Assembly (NCBI GenBank): GCA_035565775.1
Contig: DATMRW010000027.1
Span: 248,001 to 312,000 of the forward strand
Origin: PRO6 sp035565775
GTDB lineage: Bacteria; Pseudomonadota; Alphaproteobacteria; Rhizobiales; Xanthobacteraceae
DNA: 64,000 bases
Reading direction: 5' to 3'
Position 1 is the first letter of the stretch. Every line of letters starts with the position of its first letter. Of the stretch, positions 25,211 through 33,831 are shown piece by piece. Under the pieces are notes generated by a model. That model saw only the letters and a program-made list of their open reading frames with translations, searched no databases and was not told where the DNA came from. A program made the translations under genes and the position numbers.

Positions 25211-26503
25211 TCACGGGCGGGTCTGCCCGCTGCCGTGAATGCGATACTTGAAGGTGGTGAGTTGCTCGGCGCCGACAGGGCCGCGCGCGTGGAATTTGCC
25301 GGTGGCGATGCCGATCTCCGCGCCGAAGCCGAACTCGCCGCCATCCGCAAACTGCGTCGAAGCGTTGTGGACGACGATCGCGGAATCGACCTCGTTGAGG
25401 AATTGCTCGGCTGCGTCCTGGTTCTCGCTTACGATCGCGTCGGTGTGGCCGGAGCCGTGCCGTTCGATATGCTCGATAGCGTCGTCGACGCTGTCCACCA
25501 CCTTGGCGGCGATGATCGCGTCCTCGTACTCGGTATCCCAGTCGGCGTCGGAGACGGGGGTGACGCGCGCATCGACGCTCTGCACGGTGGCGTCGCCGCG
25601 CACCTCGCAGCCGGCCTCGAGCAGCATAGCGACCAGCGGCTGAAGATGGGTCGCAACAGCACTGCGATCGACCAGCAGCGTTTCCGCCGCGCCGCAGATG
25701 CCGGGACGACGCATCTTGGCATTGAGCACGACGTTTTTGGCCATATCGAGCTTTGCGGAGCCGTCGACATAGACGTGGTTGTTGCCGTCGAGATGGGCAA
25801 AGACCGGCACCCGCGCCTCGGCCTTGACGCGCGCGACGAGGCTCTTGCCGCCGCGCGGCACGATCACGTTGACCATGTCGTCGAGGCCGCTGAGCAGAAG
25901 GCCGACGGCCTCGCGATCGCGAGTCGGCACCAGCGTGATGGCGGCTTCGGGCAGGCCGGCGGCGCGCAGGCCCGCAGTCAGGCATTGATGCAGCGCGCGG
26001 CAAGAGCGGAAGCTGTCGGAGCCGCCGCGCAGGATGACGGCGTTGCCCGACTTGAGGCACAGCGCGCCGGCATCGGCGGCGACATTGGGGCGGCTTTCAA
26101 AAATCACTGCGACGACGCCGAGCGGGACGCGGACGCGGGCGATCGTCATGCCGTTCGGGCGCTGCCAGCTCTCGGTGACGGCGCCGACCGGATCGGGAAT
26201 GTTGCGGACGATATCGATGCCATCGGCCATGGCGTTGACGCGCGCCTCGGTCAGCGCGAGGCGGTCGACGAAGGCCGCGGACGCGCCCGATGCCTTGGCC
26301 TCGGCGACGTCCTCGGCATTGGCCGCAAGAATCTCCGGAACCGCGGCGCGAATGGCTTTGGCCATCTCGTCCAGTGCGCGGTTTTTCTGCTCGGCCGGCG
26401 CCTGGGCCAGCACCCGCGAGGCCCGCCGCGCGTCGCGGGCAAGGCTGGTCATCAGGGTGGCGAGATCGGCTTGGCTTTCAACGGCCTTCAGGGATGCGGT
26501 CAT
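25211..26503 (-). CDS. proA: Gamma-glutamyl phosphate reductase ProA
   Basis: A 430-residue aldehyde-dehydrogenase-fold enzyme. The active-site cysteine is in MRRPGICGAAETLLVD, and the family motifs IPRGGKSLVARV, VFAHLDGNNHVYVD and HNASTQFADGGEFGFGAEIG are present. It reduces glutamyl-5-phosphate to the semialdehyde in proline synthesis. ATG at 26503 (MTASLKA) is preferred; a GTG three codons upstream is possible. It follows proB on the same strand and precedes nadD by 33 nt. Complete, with no unusual features. Confidence 0.94.
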   Translation of the reverse strand: MTASLKAVESQADLATLMTSLARDARRASRVLAQAPAEQKNRALDEMAKAIRAAVPEILAANAEDVAEAKASGASAAFVDRLALTEARVNAMADGIDIVRNIPDPVGAVTESWQRPNGMTIARVRVPLGVVAVIFESRPNVAADAGALCLKSGNAVILRGGSDSFRSCRALHQCLTAGLRAAGLPEAAITLVPTRDREAVGLLLSGLDDMVNVIVPRGGKSLVARVKAEARVPVFAHLDGNNHVYVDGSAKLDMAKNVVLNAKMRRPGICGAAETLLVDRSAVATHLQPLVAMLLEAGCEVRGDATVQSVDARVTPVSDADWDTEYEDAIIAAKVVDSVDDAIEHIERHGSGHTDAIVSENQDAAEQFLNEVDSAIVVHNASTQFADGGEFGFGAEIGIATGKFHARGPVGAEQLTTFKYRIHGSGQTRP

Positions 26504-26616
26504 GTTAGTCACAATGTGGGAAGCAGGACGTTCATATGCCAGCTTGCGGCATGCTTTCTTCTAGCACAGAAACCGCGCCGCGGCGAGTTGCGGCGCGGGG
26601 CGAAGCGGCTGGCGAC

Positions 26617-27750
26617 CTAGTGAGAGCCGTTCTTCTCGACCACGAGATCGTCCCGGTGGATGATTTCCTTGCGCCCGGCAACGCCGAGGAGCGTGGCCGC
26701 GTCGCTCGACGAGCGGCCCTTGATGCGCTCGGCATGGTCGGCGTCATAGGCCACGAGGCCGCGCGCGATGCTGTGGCCGTCCGGGCCGCAGACCATCACG
26801 GCATCGCCGCGGGAAAAATCGCCTTCGACCTTGGTGACGCCGGCGGGCAGGAGGCTCTTGCCGGCCATCAGCGCCGACACCGCGCCGGCGTCGATGGTCA
26901 GGACGCCCTTGGTTTCCAGCGAGCCGCCGATCCAGCGCTTGCGCGCCGTCACCGGATTGGCCGGAGTCAGGAACCAGGTGCAGCGGCCGCCTTCGGCGAT
27001 GGAGCGCAGCGGGTGGTCGATCTTGCCGGAGGCGATCAGCATATGCGTGCCGGCCTGGGTCGCGATCTTGCCGGCCTCGATCTTGGTCTTCATGCCGCCG
27101 CGCGATAACTCGGAGCCGGCAGTGCCGGCCATCGCCTCGATCTCGTCGGTGATCGATTCCACGACCGGGATCAGCCTGGCATCCGGGTTGGTGCCGGGCG
27201 GGGCATCATACAGGCCGTCAATGTCGGACAAGAGCACGACGAGATCGGCGCTGACCATGGTGGCGACGCGGGCGGCGAGGCGGTCGTTGTCGCCGTAGCG
27301 GATTTCGTTGGTCGCAACCGTGTCGTTCTCGTTGATCACCGGCACCGTGCGCCATTCGAGCAGCTTTGAGATGGTCGAACGGGCGTTGAGATAGCGGCGG
27401 CGTTCCTCGGTGTCCTGCAAGGTCACGAGGATCTGGCCCGAGGCGATGCCGCGCTCGGCCAACACCTTTGTCCAGATGCCGGCGAGTTCGATCTGCCCGA
27501 CGGCTGCGGCGGCCTGGCTTTCCTCAAGCTTGAGCGGCCGGCGCGGCAGCTTGAGCTTGCTGCGGCCGAGCGCAATCGAGCCGGACGAGACGACCAGCAC
27601 TTCGCGGCCGTCCCGGTGCAGGTCGGCAATGTCGTCGGCGAGCGCCGCCAGCCATTGCTCTTTGACCTGTCCGGCGGCGGCGTCGATCAGCAGCGAGGAG
27701 CCGACCTTGACCACGATCCGGCGGAAATTCTTCAACTCGGGAAGGGACAT
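26617..27750 (-). CDS. proB: Glutamate 5-kinase ProB (with PUA domain)
   Basis: A 377-residue kinase from the ATG at 27750. The amino-acid-kinase domain shows RRIVVKVGSSLLID, SSGSIALGRSKL, PVINENDTVATNEIRYGDND and GGMKTKIEAGKIATQAG; a C-terminal PUA domain follows (about 285-365, LTIDAGAVSALMAGKSLLPA). It makes glutamyl-5-phosphate, the first step of proline synthesis. The ORF extends to 27798, directly abutting the obgE stop, but the conserved protein starts at MSLPELKNFRRIVVKVG. No strong ribosome site is visible for either start. Confidence 0.92.
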   Translation of the reverse strand: MSLPELKNFRRIVVKVGSSLLIDAAAGQVKEQWLAALADDIADLHRDGREVLVVSSGSIALGRSKLKLPRRPLKLEESQAAAAVGQIELAGIWTKVLAERGIASGQILVTLQDTEERRRYLNARSTISKLLEWRTVPVINENDTVATNEIRYGDNDRLAARVATMVSADLVVLLSDIDGLYDAPPGTNPDARLIPVVESITDEIEAMAGTAGSELSRGGMKTKIEAGKIATQAGTHMLIASGKIDHPLRSIAEGGRCTWFLTPANPVTARKRWIGGSLETKGVLTIDAGAVSALMAGKSLLPAGVTKVEGDFSRGDAVMVCGPDGHSIARGLVAYDADHAERIKGRSSSDAATLLGVAGRKEIIHRDDLVVEKNGSH

Positions 27751-27798
27751 CGGGATGTGCTTGAGTGGGAGTGAAAACGAAGGCCGGGCGAACTGCAA

Positions 27799-28842
27799 TC
27801 AGTCTAGCGGATTGTACGGCTGCGGCGACGCCATGTCCTCGGCCTCCTCGACGCGCCCCTTGCGGATTTCGGCAAGCAGCGCGCGCAGCGCCGTGTCGAT
27901 GCCCTCGCGCGTCACGCCGGAGATCAGGAGCGGCGCCTTCTTGGCGGCGCGCTTCACCCGCGCGACCTGCTGCTTGAGCTCGTCCGGCTCGACCGCGTCG
28001 ATCTTGTTGAGGGCGACGATCTCGGTCTTTTCGGCAAGTCCCTCGTCATAGGCTTCGAGCTCTTTGCGGATGACCTTGTAGGCCTTACCCGCATGTTCGC
28101 AGGTCGCATCGATGAGATGGAGCAAAACCTGGCAGCGCTCGATATGGCCGAGGAAACGATCGCCGAGGCCGATGCCTTCGCTGGCGCCCTCGATCAATCC
28201 CGGAATGTCGGCAAGCACGAATTCCTGCTCGTCGATCCGCACCACGCCGAGCTGCGGATGCAGCGTCGTGAACGGATAGTCGGCGATCTTCGGCTTGGCG
28301 GCGCTGACGACCGAGAGGAAGGTCGACTTGCCAGCATTGGGCAGGCCGACGAGACCGGCATCGGCGATCAACTTCAGCCGCAGCCAGACCCAGCGCTCCT
28401 CGCCCGGCTGGCCGGGATTGGCGTTGCGCGGGGCGCGGTTGGTCGAGCTTTTGAAATGCGCGTTGCCGAAGCCGCCGTTGCCGCCCCTAGCGAGGACGAT
28501 CCTCTGCCCGACCGCGGTCAGGTCGGCGATCAGCGTTTCGCGGTCCTCGTCAAAAATCTGGGTGCCGACCGGGACCTTGAGCACGGTGTTCTTGCCGTTC
28601 GCGCCATGCCGGTCCTTGCCCATGCCATGGATGCCGCGCTCGGCCTTGAAGTGCTGCTGGTAGCGATAGTCGATCAGCGTGTTGAGGCCCTCGACCGCTT
28701 CGACCACGACGTCGCCGCCGCGGCCGCCGTTGCCGCCGTTGGGGCCGCCGAATTCGATGAACTTTTCGCGGCGGAACGCCACGCAGCCGTTACCGCCGTC
28801 GCCGGAACGAATATAGACCTTGGCCTCGTCGAGGAATTTCAT
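27799..28842 (-). CDS. obgE: GTPase ObgE/CgtA
   Basis: A 347-residue Obg GTPase. The glycine-rich Obg fold (MKFLDEAKVYIRSGDGGNGC, then GGPNGGNGGRGGDVV) occupies about 1-158, followed by the G domain with G1 GLPNAGKST, G3 DIPGLIEG, G4 NKID and G5 SGV. The C-terminal OCT domain of Firmicutes is absent, as is usual here. It acts in 50S assembly and stress control. It lies directly upstream of proB, the conserved alphaproteobacterial order, but is separated from rpmA by two inserted genes. Confidence 0.94.
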   Translation of the reverse strand: MKFLDEAKVYIRSGDGGNGCVAFRREKFIEFGGPNGGNGGRGGDVVVEAVEGLNTLIDYRYQQHFKAERGIHGMGKDRHGANGKNTVLKVPVGTQIFDEDRETLIADLTAVGQRIVLARGGNGGFGNAHFKSSTNRAPRNANPGQPGEERWVWLRLKLIADAGLVGLPNAGKSTFLSVVSAAKPKIADYPFTTLHPQLGVVRIDEQEFVLADIPGLIEGASEGIGLGDRFLGHIERCQVLLHLIDATCEHAGKAYKVIRKELEAYDEGLAEKTEIVALNKIDAVEPDELKQQVARVKRAAKKAPLLISGVTREGIDTALRALLAEIRKGRVEEAEDMASPQPYNPLD

Positions 28843-29089
28843 CGCGCTGCCCTATCACGTTTCGGCATTAAAGGAGAATAGTTGGCCAGATATGCTAGTG
28901 GTGGGGTTCGCTCCACCAGCAGCAGACCGGCTTTCTATCCGATAGCGGCGAAAAAGCCACCTGTTGTTGCACTTGTCGCTAGCCTTGCGCAGGGCCGCCC
29001 TGTTTTCGCGGCGGTTGCGGCGCTGGTCAGCGGTTCCTAAAGCTCGGTCTGTTACCGTTAATCCCATCTGATCGCGGCGGTAGTCTGTC

Positions 29090-30010
29090 ATGGCGTTACT
29101 TTCACGTATTTCAGGGCAGATCGACGACCGCTCGGCCCGGCTGGCGGGCATCGCGCTGATGCTCCTCGGCGTCGGGCTGTTCTCGCTTGGCGATGCAGTC
29201 GGCAAGATGATCGTCGCGAGCTATGCGCTCGGCCAGCTTCTGCTCCTGCGCTCGATCACGTCGCTAACCCTGATGCTGCCTTTCATCTGGCGCGAGCGGG
29301 AGACGTTCCGCAACCTGCAGCGGCCGGGCCTGCATGCGATGCGGGTGGCGCTGTCGACGATCGAAGTGGCGGCCTTCTTTCTCGCCGTCACCTATCTGCC
29401 GCTGGCCGATGTCATTACCTACTACCTCGCAACCCCGATCTTCGTCACCGCGCTGTCGGCCGTGTTTCTCAAGGAGCATGTCGGCTGGCGGCGCTGGAGC
29501 GCGGTGGCCGTCGGCTTCGCAGGCGTCCTGATCGCGTTGCAGCCGTCCTCCGACACGCTGTCGTGGCCGGCGCTGATCGCGCTTGGCGGAAGCTTCTCCT
29601 TTGCCGTGCTGATGGTCGTCACGCGCTCGCTGCGCGGGGCGTCCGACGTGGTGCTCGCCTCCAGCCAGTTTTGCGGCACGCTTCTGTTCGGGCTGGTCCT
29701 GGCGCCGTTCGGCTGGGTCAGTCCGAGCTGGAGCGGGCTGTCGCTGTTCATTCTCGCCGGCTTCATCTCGGTCGGCGCGCTGCTCAGCGTCAACCGGTCG
29801 CTCAAGCTCGCTCCCGCCAGCGTCGTCGTGCCTTATCAGTACACGATGATCATCTGGGCCGTGCTGTTCGGCTACCTCGTCTTCGGCGACGTGCCGGAAC
29901 TGAGCACGCTGATCGGCGCCGCAATCATCATCGCGGCCGGCTTCTACATCTTCCTGCGCGAGCAGAAGCTCGGACGGCCGAGCGAAGGGGTCAACCCGCC
30001 GCCCGCATAG
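29090..30010 (+). CDS. DMT-superfamily (EamA) transporter
   Basis: A 306-residue protein with ten predicted membrane helices in two EamA repeats (about 15-145 and 160-290). Motifs: LLGVGLFSLGDAVGKMIVAS, VTYLPLADVITYYLATPIFV, KLAPASVVVPYQYTMIIWAV. Members export metabolites or amino acids; the substrate is unknown. It is transcribed opposite to the surrounding housekeeping genes and, with the acetyltransferase, interrupts the usual rpmA-obgE adjacency. The ATG at 29090 is taken as the start; a divergent 247-nt region separates it from obgE. Confidence 0.85.
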   Translation: MALLSRISGQIDDRSARLAGIALMLLGVGLFSLGDAVGKMIVASYALGQLLLLRSITSLTLMLPFIWRERETFRNLQRPGLHAMRVALSTIEVAAFFLAVTYLPLADVITYYLATPIFVTALSAVFLKEHVGWRRWSAVAVGFAGVLIALQPSSDTLSWPALIALGGSFSFAVLMVVTRSLRGASDVVLASSQFCGTLLFGLVLAPFGWVSPSWSGLSLFILAGFISVGALLSVNRSLKLAPASVVVPYQYTMIIWAVLFGYLVFGDVPELSTLIGAAIIIAAGFYIFLREQKLGRPSEGVNPPPA

Positions 30011-30031
30011 GTTTTGCCCGTTTTTCGGCCG

Positions 30032-30640
30032 TCAGCCCGCCAGAAGGACGCGGCGGGTCGGCTCCTGCCAGCGCTTCAGCGACGCCCAGACGCCGCGGTC
30101 GAGTCGGAAGCGGTCCATCGGCGTCGAGGAGCCGAGTGCCTGGATGCGGTGCAGCTCCACGCCGGTCCACTGGAAGCCGCACTTCTCCAGAATCCGCCGC
30201 GACGCCGGATTGATGACGCGGGCGCCGGAGGTCAGCTCGACGAAGGCGAATTCGTTAAAGGCATAATCGATCACCGCGCGCACCGCCTCGGTGGTCAGGC
30301 CGCGGTTCCAGTGCTCGACGCCCAGCCAGAAATCGAGTTCGGCGCCGTCATGGTCGTCCCACGACAGGGTCACCGCGCCGAGCGGAGCATCGTTGTCGGT
30401 GATCAGAAAGATATCCTTGCCCGCGCTGCGAGCGGCCGATGCGACGAATGCCTCGGCGTCCGCCTCCGTGTAGGGGTGCGGCATTTTTCGCGTATTCTCT
30501 GCGATGCGGCGGTCATCGGCGATAACCGCAATCGCTTTTACGTCCGCGAGTGTCGGTTGGCGCAAGGTCAGCCGCTCAGTCTCGAGGACGAAGGTACACG
30601 AACCTCTCGAGAGGCAATTTCCGGGGGTTTCCTGCAACAT
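30032..30640 (-). CDS. GNAT-family N-acetyltransferase (RimJ/RimL-like)
   Basis: A 202-residue GNAT enzyme of the RimJ/RimL-like group. The fold starts with LETERLTLRQPTLADVKAIA at residue 19; later elements are GAVTLSWDDHDGAELDFWLG, HWNRGLTTEAVRAVIDYAFN (the acetyl-CoA loop) and NPASRRILEKCGFQWTG. It would acetylate a protein N-terminus or small molecule in the cytoplasm. The gene is often found between rpmA and obgE in this group. The first 18 residues are not conserved, so the start may lie slightly downstream. Confidence 0.85.
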   Translation of the reverse strand: MLQETPGNCLSRGSCTFVLETERLTLRQPTLADVKAIAVIADDRRIAENTRKMPHPYTEADAEAFVASAARSAGKDIFLITDNDAPLGAVTLSWDDHDGAELDFWLGVEHWNRGLTTEAVRAVIDYAFNEFAFVELTSGARVINPASRRILEKCGFQWTGVELHRIQALGSSTPMDRFRLDRGVWASLKRWQEPTRRVLLAG

Positions 30641-30676
30641 TTGAGTGCTCCATTGGCCGCTTTCTTGCGTGCGGCA

Positions 30677-30717
30677 GAAAGAAAAAAGGGAAGAACCGGC
30701 GGTCCGGTCTTCCCTTT
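30677..30717 (-). terminator. Intrinsic terminator downstream of rpmA
   Basis: On the minus strand AAAGGGAAGACCGG pairs with CCGGTTCTTCCCTTT (one bulge) around a 4-nt loop, and is followed by TTTCTTTC. It is 65 nt after the rpmA stop and ends the rplU-rpmA unit before the acetyltransferase gene. Confidence 0.85.
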
Positions 30718-30781
30718 CTGGAGCCTCTAGGTCGCTCCGCCGGTTCGACAGGACCCGGCGGAACGACTTCGATCCACCGTA

Positions 30782-31051
30782 TTATTCAGCCGCCTCGATC
30801 ATCGGAATTACCGACACGTAGGTACGGCCGTTGGCTTTGGCGCGGAATGCGACGTGGCCTTCGACTTTCGCAAAGATGGTGTGGTCGGTGCCCATGCCGA
30901 CATTGTCGCCAGGATGCCACTTGGTGCCGCGCTGGCGGCAGATGATGTTGCCGGGAATTACCTTCTCGCCGCCAAAAATCTTGACGCCGAGACGCTTGCC
31001 AGCTGAGTCGCGACCGTTGCGCGAGGATCCGCCTGCTTTTTTCTGAGCCAT
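30782..31051 (-). CDS. rpmA: 50S ribosomal protein L27
   Basis: An 89-residue ribosomal protein L27. It shows the canonical start MAQKKAGGSSRNGRDSAGKR followed by LGVKIFGGEKVIPGNIICRQ, RGTKWHPGDNVGMGTDHTIF and a short C-terminus. The N-terminal tail reaches the peptidyl-transferase centre. It is 115 nt downstream of rplU and probably cotranscribed. No cleavable N-terminal extension (as in Firmicutes) is present. Confidence 0.97.
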   Translation of the reverse strand: MAQKKAGGSSRNGRDSAGKRLGVKIFGGEKVIPGNIICRQRGTKWHPGDNVGMGTDHTIFAKVEGHVAFRAKANGRTYVSVIPMIEAAE

Positions 31052-31166
31052 GGCCCGTACTCCGAATTTCTTATCGTGTACCGCGATTCCGCGACGGAAT
31101 CACTTCACTTGATGCTGCAATCGATAACAACCGCTCTAAAGACCGGGTCCTTAGAGCGGGCCGTCA

Positions 31167-31559
31167 TCAGGCGGAAGCGGCCTCTTCGCCGGCGGCGGGC
31201 TTTTCAGCCTTGACGCGCTTCGGGCGGGGGCCAACCGTGGGCTTCTTGCCATCGGCCAGAATCTCGGTGACGCGGATCACCGTGATCTCGTCGCGATAGC
31301 CGCGCTTGCGGCGCGAATTCTTGCGGCGGCGCTTCTTGAACGCGATCACCTTCGGGCCGCGCTTGTGATCGACGACTTCGACTGCAACCGAAGCGCCTGC
31401 CACCACAGGGGCGCCGAGGACCGGCGTATCGCCGCCCAGCAGCAAAACCTCGCCAAGCTGCACGATCGTGCCAACTTCGCCGTCGATCTTGCCAATCTCA
31501 AGTACATCATCCGGGCTGACGCGGTACTGGCGTCCACCGGTCTTGATGACTGCGAACAT
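31167..31559 (-). CDS. rplU: 50S ribosomal protein L21
   Basis: A 130-residue L21. The start MFAVIKTGGRQYRVSPDDVL at 31559 follows an AAGGAA site; the longer ORF to 31745 is leader sequence. The L21 signature (KKRRRKNSRRKRGYRDEITV region) is present. A C-terminal extension rich in Lys, Pro and Ala (about residues 103-130) is common in this order. It binds 23S rRNA. A near-consensus promoter lies about 190 nt upstream. Confidence 0.96.
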   Translation of the reverse strand: MFAVIKTGGRQYRVSPDDVLEIGKIDGEVGTIVQLGEVLLLGGDTPVLGAPVVAGASVAVEVVDHKRGPKVIAFKKRRRKNSRRKRGYRDEITVIRVTEILADGKKPTVGPRPKRVKAEKPAAGEEAASA

Positions 31560-31921
31560 CGTTCTATTCCTTCGTGTTCGATTCCGGTCTCGGAAAGCTC
31601 GTCCGGACCGGCTTCTTGTCAGTCTATGGTTGGAACTCGCGGCAATTGAAAAGCCGCGAACTTGCGAGTGTTGCGGACGCTGCCACAGGCTGTTGCCCGA
31701 AACAGGCCGACGCCACGCATGGCGCGCGGCGGGAATTTTTCCCACCGGCGGCGTCGTTATAACGGGAAAGTCCGGGCAGTCAAGGCATTGAAGCGCGACC
31801 GGCGGTCGAAATCGCGGTTTGCGCCGCGCCCGTCGCCGTCATGCCCGCGTCATTGCGCGATGCAACCATCCGGTTCCGCTCGGGTTGTTCAGCGGAGTGG
31901 CACAGAAAGAAGTGAGCGATC
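31560..31921. other. 362-nt gap: long rplU leader and ROK-gene upstream region
   Basis: No gene is seen. On the minus strand most of the stretch is the leader of rplU, with several possible hairpins, for example CGCGGC-N9-GCCGCG within 31646-31666. On the plus strand the ROK gene has a weak GTGAGCGAT site before its ATG, and no clear promoter is visible. Confidence 0.5.
31756..31783 (-). promoter_or_regulatory. Sigma-70 promoter of rplU-rpmA
   Basis: On the minus strand TTGACT (31778-31783) and TATAAC (31756-31761) are separated by 16 nt; each box matches the consensus at five of six positions. Transcription would start near 31748, giving a leader of about 190 nt before rplU. Confidence 0.7.
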
Positions 31922-33298
31922 ATGGCTGAGGACCGCGAAACCTCCGGAATTGGCAAGCATGGCGCATCGCGCCTGCCGTCCGTCGATGTCGATAGCTACA
32001 ACATTGAACTGAAAGACGAAAAGGGCTTTTTGGGCGATCGCGCCAGCAAAGGGGCTTTCCGCGATATTTTGGAGGCCTGGCGCCGCCCGCTGCGGGCGAA
32101 CGGCTGCGATCCGTTCGGCGAAACGCCGACGCAGGCGATCACCAAAGCCGAGCTCGACGAGGTACTGGTCGGCAGCGACGCCCGCGCCGCCGCCGTGGTG
32201 CTAAGCGCGATCGAGGAGTTTTCGCTGCAACTTGCGCAGGTGACCCGGCGTTTCCTCAAAACCAAAGCCTGGTCGAAGACCGAGCGCATAGTGGTCGGCG
32301 GAGGGTTCCGCTGGAGCCGAATCGGCGAACTGGCGATCGCGCGCGCCGACATGATCCTGAAGGCCGAAGGGTTCAAGGGCGACATGGTTCCGATCCGCCA
32401 TCATCCCGACGATGCCGGGCTGATTGGCGGCCTGCATCTGGCGCCGTCGTGGATCTTCGAGGCTCACGACAGCATTCTGGCGGTCGATATCGGCGGCACG
32501 AACATCCGCTGCGGTATTGTCGAGACGCGTTGGAAGAAGGCGCCCGACCTCTCGAAGGCGACGGTCTGGAAGTCGCAGTTGTGGCGGCATGCCGACGACG
32601 ATCCGTCGCGCGACGGGTCTGTCGACGAGCTGGGCAAGATGCTCAGGGGTCTGATCGAAGAGGCGGAAAAGCACGGGCTGAAGCTGGCGCCCTTCATCGG
32701 CGTGTCCTGTCCCGGCGTGATCGATGCTGATGGGTCAATCGAGAAGGGGGCGCAGAATCTGCCGGGCAACTGGGAAAGCAGCCGCTTCAACCTGCCGGCC
32801 GAGCTGGTTGCGCAGATTCCGGCGATCGGCGGGCACGACACCGCGGTTTTGATGCACAACGACGGCCTCGTGCAGGGGCTGAGCGAGGTGCCCTTCATGC
32901 AGGATGTCCGGCGATGGGGCGTGCTGACCATCGGCACCGGGCTCGGCAATGCGCGTGTCACCAACCGCCGCGACGACGAGAAGGGCAAGAAGAAGCGCGA
33001 CAAGAAGGGTGGCAGGCGCAAGGACGACGGGCGAAAGCGCGCCAAAGGCAAGGACGACGACTGCGAGGCCGTGGCCAAGGCGAAGGTCAAGAACGGATCG
33101 AAGAAGCCCGCTTCCGTCAAGGCCAGTGACGACAAGCGCAAGGCCAAGATCAGGGTCAACGCGCGAGCCGGGGACAAAACCAAGGACAAAACCAAGGACA
33201 AAACGAAGGTTGGACGCAAGAGCGGGGGCGGCGACGGCGAGCCTGCGGTGGCTCTTGAGGTCAAGGAGCCTGAGAGGGAGGCTGGCGGCGCCGGTTGA
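31922..33298 (+). CDS. ROK-family sugar-kinase-like protein with long lysine-rich tail
   Basis: A 458-residue protein in three parts. Residues 1-180 are a poorly known N-terminal region (SKTERIVVGGGFRWSRIGEL is its best-defined segment). Residues about 184-348 form a ROK-type ATPase core: phosphate-1 loop ILAVDIGGTNIRCGIVE, GVSCPGVIDADGSIEKGAQN, HNDGLVQG and TIGTGLGNARV. Residues 349-458 are a low-complexity Lys/Arg/Asp tail, including three DKTK repeats. ROK proteins are sugar kinases or repressors; here no helix-turn-helix is seen and the usual zinc motif GHxxxxxxxxxC is absent. A cytoplasmic kinase that binds nucleic acid or polyphosphate through its tail is possible, but unproven. No operon partner. 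Confidence 0.7.
   Translation: MAEDRETSGIGKHGASRLPSVDVDSYNIELKDEKGFLGDRASKGAFRDILEAWRRPLRANGCDPFGETPTQAITKAELDEVLVGSDARAAAVVLSAIEEFSLQLAQVTRRFLKTKAWSKTERIVVGGGFRWSRIGELAIARADMILKAEGFKGDMVPIRHHPDDAGLIGGLHLAPSWIFEAHDSILAVDIGGTNIRCGIVETRWKKAPDLSKATVWKSQLWRHADDDPSRDGSVDELGKMLRGLIEEAEKHGLKLAPFIGVSCPGVIDADGSIEKGAQNLPGNWESSRFNLPAELVAQIPAIGGHDTAVLMHNDGLVQGLSEVPFMQDVRRWGVLTIGTGLGNARVTNRRDDEKGKKKRDKKGGRRKDDGRKRAKGKDDDCEAVAKAKVKNGSKKPASVKASDDKRKAKIRVNARAGDKTKDKTKDKTKVGRKSGGGDGEPAVALEVKEPEREAGGAG
33173..33208 (+). repeat. Three tandem 12-nt units encoding DKTK
   Basis: GACAAAACCAAG occurs at 33173 and 33185, and GACAAAACGAAG at 33197. The units are in frame inside the basic tail of the ROK gene and could expand or contract by slippage. 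Confidence 0.85.
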
Positions 33299-33610
33299 GG
33301 ATCGCGGTGAAGCGGCATCCAGCCGCGGCCGGCATTTAATTTCCCCACGGCAGCGCGAGGCGTCTTGTCTAAACGCTTTCGCTCGCATAGAACTCCGCCC
33401 GCGCGGCGACGCAACCTGATTTGCTCGGATGGCCATTGGCTGTTCCATGTGATCGGGCTGCGATGCCAGTCTGCACAAATACGCCCGGCGGGCGGCCCTG
33501 TGCAGATCGGGTGGGGTTGCTCTTGCGATCCTCAATTCCGGCAGCTATGGATCGGTCGTCGGACGCACCACAGTCCGATCACGGCAAGTCGGTCCGCTGA
33601 AAGCGCCCCT
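33299..33610. other. 312-nt gap before tRNA-Ser
   Basis: No convincing gene is seen. It should hold the tRNA promoter; the best candidate is TTGCGA, 17 nt, TATGGA (about 33516-33555), a weak match. Short ORFs here have no ribosome sites. Confidence 0.4.
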
Positions 33611-33700
33611 GGAGAGGTGGCAGAGTGGTTGAATGCACCGCACTCGAAATGCGGCATAGGTGCAAGCCTATCGGGGGTTCGAATCCCTCCCTCTCCGCCA
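33611..33700 (+). tRNA. tRNA-Ser (CGA)
   Basis: A 90-nt class II tRNA. The acceptor stem GGAGAGG pairs with CCTCTCC and is followed by GCCA at the 3' end. The anticodon stem-loop is CCGCA-CTCGAAA-TGCGG, giving anticodon CGA (reads UCG). A long variable arm and the T loop GTTCGAATC are present. CCA is genome-encoded. No integrase or attachment repeat is seen beside it. Confidence 0.95.
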
Positions 33701-33831
33701 TAAATCCCCGTTTGCCACCTATATCGAGCAAATAGTCGCTGACCGCCGCACGGTGCCATACGGTACTGGGCGCTATTGCCGACGCGATGCCGTCAGGGAC
33801 CGCTCTTTGACTGGAAGGTGGCAAGGCACAG

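Noticed and set aside
24776..26620. 614-codon open frame on the plus strand
   Set aside because: Antisense of proA and nadD, which are unambiguous.
33173..33208. Direct repeats as a CRISPR array
   Set aside because: Only three 12-nt units without spacers, in frame inside a coding region.
33611..33700. tRNA-Ser as an integration site for a mobile island
   Set aside because: No integrase gene and no duplicated tRNA 3' end are visible in the window; the arsenic genes beside it look like a normal operon.
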